In this document: in pieces, positions 8,246 through 15,413 of the stretch
Numbering within the stretch: position 1 is the first letter of the stretch
How the letters are laid out: every line of letters starts with the position of its first letter
Source of the DNA: Multifurca ochricompacta
Taxonomy: Eukaryota > Basidiomycota > Agaricomycetes > Russulales > Russulaceae
DNA: 19,650 nt
NCBI GenBank assembly: GCA_022496185.1
Contig: WTXG01000479.1
Coordinates: 1-19,650 of the forward strand
Direction of reading: 5' to 3'
Notes under the pieces: model-generated
What the model was told of the DNA's origin: nothing
Seen by the model: only the letters and a program-made list of their open reading frames with translations
Databases searched by the model: none
Program-made: the position numbers and the translations under genes

Positions 8246-9451
8246 ATGTCTTCCTCTTCCATTGCTGCCTCTGCTGCCGTCGACGCCTTCACTGCCACTC
8301 ATGTGGTAGTGGAAGCTTTCCCCTCTGCTCATCCCTCCACTCGCCCCTCCTCTCCCATTGACTATGAAGCTGCGGAAGAACGCGTGAAGAATCAGTCACC
8401 CAACCCCAACGACGACTTTGAACATTGCGAAGAGCCGCACCCAAATGACTTGGCGGGCATGGCGTTGGACGATGACGTCCCCGAGTTCCCGTTCTTTGCC
8501 AATAATCCGAACTCGTCAATGTATTTCCCGCTCGAGATCACCATGGCGGATGGTACCAAAGCGATAGCTAAGTACATCTTCTACACCAATGGAGGAATGG
8601 ATGTCGCGGGGTGCATGAGGAAAGGAGGTCCCGTCTACGGGGCCCCAGTCTATCTGGAAGAACGATATACAGGACGGCTTCATCACACAATGAGCGACGA
8701 ACAGTTGGGACATTTGGCCGCGGAAGACTCCCGCGCCTTTGCGATTGATGAAGTACTTAATGACATGCGTCTTCCGCGCCTCAAGGCCGAAGTGATGAGG
8801 CTGCGGAAGAACCTGACACTGCGAACAACGCTCAATCGACAGTACAAAGAACACGCGAAGATGATGACAAGGCTGACGAGTGGGATGTTCCAGGTCGAGC
8901 AGGAGTTGGTGGAGATCCGGAAAAGGTTGGAGACGGGAGATGCGTACCAGACCATCGCCGAAAGGTACGCTGACACATACGCACGACCTCTCCCTCCACG
9001 GTCACTGGGAGCCGCACCGACGCTGCTGCCCAACCGGTTCGAGATGCCGCGGATGCACGAAAATCCGCGCGGGGAAACGTGTTGGCGGTGCGACAGTAAG
9101 TACCATATCAGCTGGAACTGTCCCCTCAACCGCAAGTGGTGTCGCCACTGTCGCAGCAACCTGCACTGGAGCCGGTTCTGCATTTTCCGCCGTGTAGGCG
9201 TTCCCCCGACAATCATCAATCCGTCCGGCTGGTGCGGCAAGTGCCTACGTCACAACGCGGGACACCGCGAGTTGGATTGCCCCGTCCACGATCTCTGTCA
9301 TTCGTGTGGACAGCGCGGTCCCTATGGCTTCCTCCGCGCCCATCGGTGTCCCCAAGACGAAGACAAGGAAAATTACACCATGGATGATCGTAATGTAGCT
9401 GACGATTATCTGGACCTGGTGCAGGATGATGACGGTACGAGTCGTTTCTAG
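8246..9451 (+). CDS. Element B ORF3: coiled-coil protein with four tandem zinc knuckles
   Basis: I do not recognise this 401-residue protein as a named family. It lies between the integrase and the 3' LTR, on the element's strand, with an ATG start and TAG stop. Residues 1-100 are Ser/Ala/Pro-rich and acidic. Residues 172-232 are Leu/Arg/Glu-rich and likely form a coiled coil. Four cysteine clusters follow: C279-C282-H287-C292 and C299-C302-H307-C312, both exact CX2CX4HX4C; C330-C333-H340-C345, CX2CX6HX4C; and C351-C354-H366-C368, CX2CX11HXC. The tail from 370 is strongly acidic. There is no signal peptide or membrane segment, so it is not an envelope protein. A nucleic-acid-binding accessory role, such as RNA chaperone or nuclear retention, is an inference. 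An intact frame in an element with otherwise near-intact genes suggests it is used. A captured host gene is possible. Confidence 0.85.
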   Translation: MSSSSIAASAAVDAFTATHVVVEAFPSAHPSTRPSSPIDYEAAEERVKNQSPNPNDDFEHCEEPHPNDLAGMALDDDVPEFPFFANNPNSSMYFPLEITMADGTKAIAKYIFYTNGGMDVAGCMRKGGPVYGAPVYLEERYTGRLHHTMSDEQLGHLAAEDSRAFAIDEVLNDMRLPRLKAEVMRLRKNLTLRTTLNRQYKEHAKMMTRLTSGMFQVEQELVEIRKRLETGDAYQTIAERYADTYARPLPPRSLGAAPTLLPNRFEMPRMHENPRGETCWRCDSKYHISWNCPLNRKWCRHCRSNLHWSRFCIFRRVGVPPTIINPSGWCGKCLRHNAGHRELDCPVHDLCHSCGQRGPYGFLRAHRCPQDEDKENYTMDDRNVADDYLDLVQDDDGTSRF

Positions 9452-9468
9452 CTGGGACAGCTAGAGCC

Positions 9469-9482
9469 AGAAGAGGGGGTGA
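9469..9482 (+). promoter_or_regulatory. Polypurine tract, element B
   Basis: The purine run AGAAGAGGGGGTGA, broken by a single T, ends directly at the first base of the 3' LTR. In LTR elements this is the RNase H-resistant primer for plus-strand DNA synthesis. Its position 18 bases after the ORF3 stop shows that ORF3 lies inside the element, not in flanking DNA. Confidence 0.8.
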
Positions 9483-10081
9483 TGTTACGGCCCTTGCCTA
9501 GCAACCCACTTTTCTTCACGATCCCCAATGATGACCCCACCCGTCCTCCTACTCTACACTTCTTGATCACGTCCCCGTCCTGGGACCCGTCACGTGCCCT
9601 GCTTCCCTCCCCGTGATCTGCTTTACATTTGTTTGGCTCGTTGTACTTATGAATGACCCCCTTATCGCTTATCTCTTATCTCTTGTCCCCTTATCTTTAC
9701 GACCAGACACTTACTTAATTCCCTATCAGAAGCTAGGCTTTACGCCCTCCGCTTTTGAATATTCGGGCCCACATGACTCGGTCTTATCTTATCCCTAGAC
9801 ACCCATTCGATTACGTATATAAGTCCGCTGTAGCTACGATTGTAGACCTCAGACTCGACTTATTGAATACATCGGTGCTTGTCTTCTGGACTCTCCCTTG
9901 GACGCTTTGACTCGACCCTCTCAGTACTTCTGGTACTTTCCGCTTAACATCGTCTTAGAGCGCAGCCTCTTCGACTTTGACCTCTCATACACTACTCAAA
10001 GGGACCCTATTGGTCTCTTATCTGCTCACGAACGAACGCTGTCACACAAGTCGTGTGGAACGTCCCGCACCGGACGTAACA
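9483..10081 (+). repeat. Element B 3' LTR, 599 bp
   Basis: Runs from TGTTACGG to CCGGACGTAACA. U3 carries TTATC (GATA) boxes at 9662, 9669, 9676 and 9691 and two more at 9784-9793. TATATAA is at 9816-9822. The predicted transcript start is AGACTCGACTT at 9851-9861, identical to the 11-mer in A and C. U5 has the hairpin CACAC-AAGTC-GTGTG at 10043-10057. It is a diverged relative of the A and C LTRs, with a different first 40 bases or so. The right side abuts element C pol codons. Confidence 0.93.
9816..9822 (+). promoter_or_regulatory. TATA box of element B LTR
   Basis: TATATAAG lies in the conserved block ACGTATATAAGTCCGCTGTA, 35 bases upstream of the conserved 11-mer AGACTCGACTT. This copy is in the 3' LTR, so if active it would transcribe outward into element C antisense. 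Confidence 0.65.
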
Positions 10082-10742
10082 AGGGTGGAAAGCGTTGGGA
10101 CTCTTCCTCGGAAAATACCCTCCAATGCCGATGGTAGACGCTTGGCACTATGTCGCTGTATGTCTTTTCTGTCTGCCCCTGTACTGCCTTTTGAGCTAAT
10201 TCTGATGCCTTGGTGACATAGCAGTAGCCTGGGTCCTCTTCCTCTATGCCGGTGGCGTTGATTGTCGAGTGTCTAACTGCGTAATTGTAGCCCATTGATG
10301 TGATAATAGTGGGGTACGATTCTTTATCCATAGTCACATCCGCCCAATTGATCTTGGGTTCGAAGGCAGCGAGCCACGGGTATCCTAGAATGAGGTCCTC
10401 GTCTCCTAAATCCGTGATTAAGAAGCGAATGTTTTTTGTCGCTTCCCCAACCTGGACCTGCAGATCCGTGTAATGAGTGATCTTTCCCGCACGATTGGCC
10501 GTTCCATCAATATTCCAAATGTTCTTTTCCTGGGGAAGTGCCAGCCGTCCCAAGCCCATTGTTTTAAGCAGTCGTGGGTGAATAAAATTATCCGTGGCTC
10601 CTGAGTCCACCAAAATATCTCGATCGGCCGTCCTCTGTGTAGTTTCAAAATGGACTGGTATTTTCAATGATTTGAATCGACTAGCATACACAGAGGTAAC
10701 ATGGAGTGCTCGTGCCCAGGCCGATGGGTTTGAGCCTAACAA
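10082..10742 (-). CDS. pol: Element C Pol, N-terminal protease part (truncated by element B)
   Basis: About 220 codons of pol in the -1 frame relative to gag, opening at TTG (10742-10740) with no ATG. It encodes the retropepsin-like aspartic protease: DSGATDNF at residues 46-53, then ITDLGDEDLILGYPWLAAF, the hydrophobic-G region typical of these proteases. A linker up to FSEEESQRFPP follows, and then the LTR of element B begins. In the intact element, RT, RNase H and integrase would follow. No frameshift is seen. The few codons read past 10082 belong to B's LTR and are not coding. Confidence 0.92.
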
Positions 10743-10747
10743 AAATC
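10736..10747 (-). promoter_or_regulatory. Gag-Pol -1 frameshift overlap, element C
   Basis: The minus strand reads GAT TTT TGT TAG in the gag frame and TTT TTG TTA GGC in the pol frame. It is identical in layout to element A, with the five-U run at plus positions 10741-10745. Confidence 0.55.
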
Positions 10748-12250
10748 CTTCTTTGCAAACGCCTTCTCTACCAGTATGGCGCGCACTTCCTCACTTTCCT
10801 TCATCATGTTAGCCCATATTTCTTGAGCTTTTTCTTCTTTTGACCGCTTGTCCACGGTGGGGGGGTTGTTCTGAATGGGGTGTTCCGGTGTCACCGTGGC
10901 GACAGCAACTCGTGCCCCCTTCTTGGGACAGTCCCGGGACATATGTCCCAATGCTCTGCAACGGAAGCAGCGTCCTTCTTTCATTAGTGTCTGCCGCTCG
11001 TCTTCCGTAAGTGTCGCCCGGGCTCGGGCTCGATCTGCGGAGGTGTCCATAGCGTTTGGGTCTCGCTGGGTGTGTTGGACAGGTTTGACTCCGAAGGCGG
11101 CCTTCCACTGATCTCTGGTCTTTCCCTTCTTGGTATCGACTCCAAATCGCGTTTGGAAATCCAAGTAGTCTTGTTGTTGCCGTCGAGCGGCATCGACCCA
11201 GGTGTCCCAATCATGGGGGTGATGGAATTGTATGATGTTTTTAACCAGGGGGTTGGGCAATCCCTGGGAGAAGAGGTCTAACATGGCCTCCTCGTCTGTG
11301 TCATAGCCAGCTCTATTGGCCAGACTCCTGAACTTGGCTACATATGCATCAAGCTCTCCCTTCTCCATCCTGAGGGACTTTAGTTCTCGTGCGGCCTTCT
11401 GTTTGGCCTGCCCGTTGGTGAAGGCATCCTTAAACCTTTCGGCGATGGTCTCCCAAAGACCTTCACTTGTAGTTTGACGCCCACCCTCAACCTGCTCGTT
11501 CAGCCATTCTAATTGCTCCATTGTCCAGTCATCCACTGCATCCCCTCGGATCAAGGACAGAAACAGATTGGCCCTTTGGAATGGGTTAACAATCTGTGGG
11601 ACATCATGATTGAAGTTCTTGAACGTCGTGAACTCCAACATGAATTTCTTGCTCTGCGAGCGATCCCCAGTGAATGTTTGGGGTAAAACTCCAGACAGAC
11701 GTCCAGAGGGGGGAGGGATGTTCGGTGGCAGTGCCACAGGGGCTGGCGGGGCTGGGTTGGGGAGTTGGGCGGCAATTGTCGACATATTCTGGTAGAATGG
11801 GGTTACTGTGTTGGCGGATTGTATCGATATCTGTGGAGTTGTCAAAGCAGGGGCTCTGATCATGACAACTTCGGGTGCAACCGGAGACGTAGTCCTTGCT
11901 AATGCCGGTGCTTCTTCTTCACTGGGTTCTTCTACGTACTCCTCTGGTTCGGAGTCCGTGACAATGGCCGGAGGGTTTTCTCTCCACGGGCCTAGTCCGA
12001 ATTCGGGTGGGGCAGGTCTGGTTGTGACCCAAGAGTTTCGACTGTCCGAGTATCGGATACAATACCAAACTCTTTTCTCGTCGTCGTATTCTACTGGTTG
12101 GTATCTTCCGTCGTGATAGACGTAGTATCCAAACTCGGTTTCAAAGTCTTTCCAGGCGGCAGAGCCAAGTACTTGCTGTGAAAGATTATTCTCGTCTCTG
12201 CGCTCGATGAGCTCTTCGCGGAAGAGGGTCTGACTGCGGCTGGAAGCCAC
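10736..12250 (-). CDS. gag: Element C Gag: capsid/nucleocapsid polyprotein, complete
   Basis: There are 504 uninterrupted codons ending in TAG, one codon longer than the Gag of A. The layout is the same: an acidic, proline-rich N-terminal region, a capsid core around residues 190-340 (KKFMLEFTTFKNFNHDV) and a CX2CX4HX4C knuckle CFRCRALGHMSRDC near 428-441. The frame opens at GTG (12250-12248) in context ACAGTGG, 19 nt past the LTR. An in-frame TAA in the LTR end blocks anything upstream, and the first ATG is deep in the protein (about residue 155). Many differences from A are at third codon positions, for example in the codons for FREEL and IER. This argues that the AUG-less N-terminal part is translated and constrained. 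Confidence 0.93.
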   Translation of the reverse strand: MASSRSQTLFREELIERRDENNLSQQVLGSAAWKDFETEFGYYVYHDGRYQPVEYDDEKRVWYCIRYSDSRNSWVTTRPAPPEFGLGPWRENPPAIVTDSEPEEYVEEPSEEEAPALARTTSPVAPEVVMIRAPALTTPQISIQSANTVTPFYQNMSTIAAQLPNPAPPAPVALPPNIPPPSGRLSGVLPQTFTGDRSQSKKFMLEFTTFKNFNHDVPQIVNPFQRANLFLSLIRGDAVDDWTMEQLEWLNEQVEGGRQTTSEGLWETIAERFKDAFTNGQAKQKAARELKSLRMEKGELDAYVAKFRSLANRAGYDTDEEAMLDLFSQGLPNPLVKNIIQFHHPHDWDTWVDAARRQQQDYLDFQTRFGVDTKKGKTRDQWKAAFGVKPVQHTQRDPNAMDTSADRARARATLTEDERQTLMKEGRCFRCRALGHMSRDCPKKGARVAVATVTPEHPIQNNPPTVDKRSKEEKAQEIWANMMKESEEVRAILVEKAFAKKDFC

Positions 12251-12256
12251 TGTGAG

Positions 12257-12267
12257 AGACTCGACTT
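12257..12267 (-). promoter_or_regulatory. Self-primer binding site, element C
   Basis: The minus strand reads AAGTCGAGTCT two bases after the LTR. It is the exact 11-base complement of AGACTCGACTT at plus-strand 12493-12503, the predicted start of the element's own RNA, 34 bases from the TATA start. The match stops at both ends of the 11-mer. Confidence 0.75.
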
Positions 12268-12269
12268 GA

Positions 12270-12857
12270 TGTTACGTCCGGTGTGAGACGTTCCGCACGA
12301 CTTGTGCGACGGCTTCGTCGTGTATTCAGATAAGAGGCCAATAGGACCTCTTGGAGTTTCAGGTGACAGAGTCTAAGTCAAAGGGGCCGTTCCCTAATGA
12401 CAAAGTTGAGTGGAAAGTGCCAAAAGCACTGAGACGATCGAGTCAAAGGGGTTCAAAGGAGAGTCCAGAAGACAAACACCGATGTATTCAATAAGTCGAG
12501 TCTGAAGTCTACAATGTAGTTACAGCGGACTTATATACGTAATCGAATGGGCGTCTATAGATAAGATAACGGAGTCAAAGTGGGCCCAAATATACGGAAG
12601 CGGACGGCGTAAAGTCGAGCTTCTGATAGGGAATTAAGTAAGTGTCCGGTCATAACGATAAGGGATAAGAGATAGAAGATAAGAGTCCAAACATAAGTAC
12701 AGTGGCACAAACAAAGGCAAATGCGGTCACGGGGAAGGGAGCAGGGCATGTGAAGGATCCCACGATGGAGACGTGATCTGATAGTGTAAGGTAGGTGGCA
12801 AGGAGGGGTCGTCGTTAGGTAAGAAGAAGAAAGTCGGAAGAGACGGGGTTCGTAACA
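12270..12857 (-). repeat. Element C 5' LTR, 588 bp
   Basis: Bounded by TGTTACG and CGTAACA. On the minus strand: GATA boxes (plus-strand GATAA at 12657, 12664 and 12678, GATAG at 12671), TATATAA (12537-12531), predicted start near 12503, and the U5 hairpin CGCAC-AAGTC-GTGCG at 12294-12308. I find no ATG on the transcribed strand from 12503 to the gag GTG at 12250. Confidence 0.93.
12531..12537 (-). promoter_or_regulatory. TATA box of element C LTR promoter
   Basis: The minus strand reads TATATAAG, 34 bases upstream of the predicted transcript start at 12503. The surrounding block is shared with the LTRs of A and B. Confidence 0.7.
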
Positions 12858-12996
12858 TTCCGCAGTAGCTGACTGATGCACTAGATAACATGTGATTTCT
12901 GTTGTAGCCAATAGCTCTATTCCCTCATGTTTATTGTTTGGACTCTGTCCGGCACTTGTGGACTTATTCCCAGTGCACAGACCATCCCTTGGATAG

Positions 12997-13004
12997 TATA
13001 AAAG
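12997..13004 (+). promoter_or_regulatory. TATA box of element D LTR
   Basis: TATAAAAG lies about 25-35 bases upstream of a strong hairpin (13021-13058), so the RNA would start at or within the hairpin's left arm. Confidence 0.6.
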
Positions 13005-13020
13005 GGTGTCTGTTTCATCT

Positions 13021-13058
13021 CTTACACTTCAGAGTTTCTTCTACCTCTGAAGTGTAAG
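13021..13058 (+). repeat. Perfect 14-bp inverted repeat at the predicted RNA start of element D
   Basis: The arms CTTACACTTCAGAG and CTCTGAAGTGTAAG are exact complements around the 10-base loop TTTCTTCTAC. The right arm and loop recur at 13140-13162 without the full left arm, so a second complete hairpin cannot form there. Confidence 0.75.
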
Positions 13059-13229
13059 TTGTCCTCTCTACTATCTTCACTACCTTAGACTAACTCTGTA
13101 TATAGAACTTGTCTTTCTAGGTGTGTAGTATAGTATAATAGAGTTTCTTCTACCTCTGAAGTAACTTGTCTTTCTAGCCTAACCCGCTAACTTTCACAGT
13201 CAGTATGCTGCGCACATGCCTGTTTCACA

Positions 13230-13246
13230 GGTTATGGGCCCTGAGC
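13230..13246 (+). promoter_or_regulatory. Primer binding site of element D, half-tRNA-iMet type
   Basis: GGTTATGGGCCCTGAGC directly follows the LTR end. Its first 14 bases match, with one difference, the complement of the anticodon region of eukaryotic initiator tRNA-Met (CAGGGCUCAUAACC). Copia of Drosophila primes from a tRNA-iMet fragment cut in the anticodon loop. The tRNA match is from general knowledge and was not searched. Confidence 0.55.
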
Positions 13247-14162
13247 ACGCCTTACTGATCTGTTCTTCTTTTTGATCAGTCCAACCTTTCATCAAAGCTC
13301 ACCAGCTTCAAGACTTCTTCTTTCCCAATCAGTCTACCAGTGAGCTTCAATTTCATACTTCTCCTGCCCTTAACTGTCCACAAGGTGGTGCGCTTCATGT
13401 GCCCACCTTGATCTGTCTGGCTAGTCCCTCAGGGGATTCTTGCAAGAGGTGATGAGGGACCCTAAGTGGGTGAAACACCTTAAGTTCCTCATGTGCGCTC
13501 TAAGTAAATAGTATTCATAGATGTAGCTGGGTTTTCGTCCCATAGTTAGTCTTAGTAGGCCACTTGCCCAGAAGGCTTGGGGCTATAGGTTCAGTCAATG
13601 CTTGGCTCGATCCGTAAGCCAGGTTTAGCGACCTGCAGGTAGAGTTTAGGGTCTAGAACAAGGCATGGGTAGTCACTCCCATGACGCTTGGGCTCGATAC
13701 AAGTAGGCTTGAACTACTATAGTATATACACAGTAGCTAGAGGGTTTTGTCTCTGGGCAGGAGTACCCACTGCTTTCATTGGGGGTTTGCCCCAACCAGA
13801 GGAAACCTGATAGTCTACTATAGTCATGGCCCCAATCATCTAGGGCTTAATCATGGACTCCACCACCAGCACTAGAGGAAGGGCTCTATACCCTTTGTCT
13901 CTAGTGGAACTTGCGGTTGGCTCCTCCATGACATGACTCCCCATCTATTTACACAACGTCCCCCTGATGTGGGCTTAGGACTTGTTGTAGATGGCGCTAG
14001 ATAGTCTACTATACTACTTAGAAGTCGCACATCAGAGGCAGGACTTTTTTAAGTTCTGAAGCATAGCGCCACAGAATGGATGGGCCCTCTTCAATGAGAC
14101 CTGGACAACTGGTTCTAATTGCTCCTTGGAACCAGGATCAAACACCTTTTAAATCATCTCAA
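13247..14162 (+). other. Long leader of element D, no coding signal seen
   Basis: About 0.9 kb between the primer site and gag, with stops in all frames and no recognisable protein. It includes a repeated 14-mer GATAGTCTACTATA (13809-13822 and 14000-14013) and a stem-loop at 13870-13906. It may carry packaging or translation signals or be decayed sequence. Confidence 0.5.
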
Positions 14163-15120
14163 ATGTCTCCATTGTCTTCCCACCCACCTTCAAGTTCAAC
14201 AAACTTGATGGCTCCAACTGGCAGCAGTGGTCAGTGTCGTTCACTGCCCTGCTGAGGATCAATGGGATGAAGAGGCACATCACACATGATGCCCCTGAAT
14301 TCCTCAATCCTCCCAAGCCAGAGGATGGAGAAAAGGATGACGAATATGCCAAGCGTTTTGTGCTTTGGTCTGAGCCTATGTACCAGGAATGGAATAGGGT
14401 GGAGGAAGTCCTCATGGGAGTTCTGGTAATGGTTACATCACCAGAACATACTCTCAGATTGCCTCCGACAGAACTTATCCTTCTGTCAATGCCAAGTATG
14501 AGCGTTTGGAATCGCTCTACGGCTCAGTGGGTAGCATGGCCACCTACAACTTGTGGTGTTCTGTATCCTCCTTCCGCTTGGAAGAAGGAAAGCAATTCAG
14601 ACCCCAGTTGCAGCATGTGTTGGATGTGAGGAGTACTCTCAAGGAAAATGGGATGGAGATCTCTGATCTCCAGTTGAGCTTTATTTTGCTCCAATCCCTA
14701 CCTCCATCCTACAATGCCATTGCTGGCTCCATCCTGGCATCAGGTCCTCCTGACCGTCTTTCTCCTCAGGACCTTGTACAAAGGTTCCTAAATGAGGAAA
14801 GCCGACTTGCTGGCCCCGCAGGAAGTGGTGTTGGGGCTGCCCTTAACAAGGCAGCCCATGTCAACAAAAACAAAAACAAAAACAAGTATCTTTCACGCCA
14901 CCTCCTGCAGGTGCATCATCGTCCAATGATGTCACCTGCTTCTATTGCCAGAAGCCGGGCCACAAGGCAAATGAATGTTGGCAAAGGAAACAGGACAGAG
15001 CCAATGCTGATGCAGGCAAAAAGGGCAACAAGAGGAAGGGGCAAGGCCCCAGTGTACATAATAACTCCACACAAGTAGCTACCGTAGTTAATGGTAGTGG
15101 CAGAATACAGGAGGTGCATG
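14163..15120 (+). pseudogene. Element D gag: Copia-type Gag, frameshifted
   Basis: Recognised by the Copia Gag pattern KFNKLDGSNWQQWSVSFTAL and, later, NLWCSVSSFRLEEGKQF and LQSLPPSYNAIAGSILASG. The only nearby ATG (14163) is in a different frame from this core. The frame then steps at about 14424 and again at about 14888, after a run of AAC/AAA codons. The third frame carries the CX2CX4HX4C knuckle CFYCQKPGHKANEC (14937-14978) and a Lys-rich tail (DAGKKGNKRKGQG). Each step is explained by one lost base. It cannot make a Gag protein as written. Confidence 0.87.
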
Positions 15121-15413
15121 AGACACCTCGCATTTCACTTTATATGATGACCGAACATATGCAAGAGGTCGATGATGGCAGCAACCCTTGGATGATGGAC
15201 AGCGGAGCCACCACTCATTTACACCATACTTAGATGATTTCTCTGAGTATTACCCTCACAAGGGCACTCGGTGACAATAGGTGATGGATCTGTAGTCCAA
15301 GTTGAAGGAACAGGCAAAGTCATACTCAAAACTCGAAATAATTATGAGTTAGAGTTAAATAATGTCTTTTACATGCCTGGCAGTGAAGAATACTGTCGAC
15401 TAGCTGCATCACA
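15121..15413 (+). pseudogene. Element D protease, frameshifted
   Basis: The frame continues from gag and reaches WMMDSGATTH (Asp at 15198-15200), the active-site signature of Copia aspartic proteases. It breaks near 15214 into the frame of PYLDDFSEYYPHKGT, and again at 15271 into VTIGDGSVVQVEGTGKVIL and ELNNVFYMPG. A further break before 15414 leads into the integrase. The order DSGA, IGDG, NVFYMPG is the usual Copia protease layout. Confidence 0.82.

Larger units (their letters stand above)
4215..10081 (+). mobile_element. Element B: Ty3/Gypsy chromovirus with an extra 3' ORF, 5' end missing
   Basis: B runs from the middle of gag, where element A interrupts it, through pol, a third ORF and a polypurine tract to a complete 3' LTR (9483-10081). 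Right of the LTR, the codons of element C's pol resume exactly, so B is an insertion into C. The expected 5-bp duplication is AGGGT (10082-10086). The 5' half of gag, the leader and the 5' LTR should lie left of element A, outside the window. Apart from one probable base loss in the integrase, its reading frames are intact. It may have been active until recently. Confidence 0.93.
10082..12857 (-). mobile_element. Element C: Ty3/Gypsy LTR retrotransposon, 5' part, interrupted by element B
   Basis: On the minus strand the order is 5' LTR, self-primer site, complete gag and the protease portion of pol, cut at 10082 by element B within the codons for QRFPP. It is a close relative of A in the same orientation (A 1453-4214 corresponds to C 10082-12857). 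All its frames in the window are open. The rest of pol and the 3' LTR should lie far left of the window. The outer LTR end abuts TTCCG (12858-12862), the expected target duplication. Confidence 0.93.
12900..13229 (+). repeat. Candidate 5' LTR of element D (left boundary uncertain)
   Basis: Placed by its contents: a plausible TG start at 12900 (or 12891), TATAAAAG at 12997-13004, and an end at ...TTTCACA immediately before the primer site at 13230. It holds a 23-bp direct repeat (13031-13053 and 13140-13162) and a 15-bp repeat AACTTGTCTTTCTAG (13106-13120 and 13163-13177). The 42 bases between element C and 12900 show nothing recognisable and may also belong to this LTR. Confidence 0.5.

Noticed and set aside
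8683..9240. Minus-strand open frame of 185 codons opposite ORF3
   Set aside because: Shadow of ORF3; the sense strand shows regular Cys/His spacing, the antisense shows no recognisable pattern.
8246..9451. ORF3 as an envelope protein
   Set aside because: No signal peptide, no hydrophobic membrane segment, no glycoprotein-like cysteine pattern; the cysteines fit zinc knuckles.
9483..9798. Small open frames within the B LTR
   Set aside because: They lie in U3 with promoter elements and are not kept in the A and C LTRs.
12230..12269. Conventional tRNA primer site (TGG...) for elements A and C
   Set aside because: The first TGG lies about 20 bases from the LTR, within the gag start, and I could not match what follows to a tRNA end; the 11-base self-complement next to the LTR is a better explanation.
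1..12857. Heavy RIP mutation of the Gypsy elements
   Set aside because: The gag and pol frames of A, B and C stay open over kilobases with no run of C-to-T stop codons; only E shows TGA stops that might fit deamination.
13247..14162. A host gene or further insertion in the Copia leader
   Set aside because: Stops in every frame, no recognisable protein or LTR ends; only short repeats and a hairpin.
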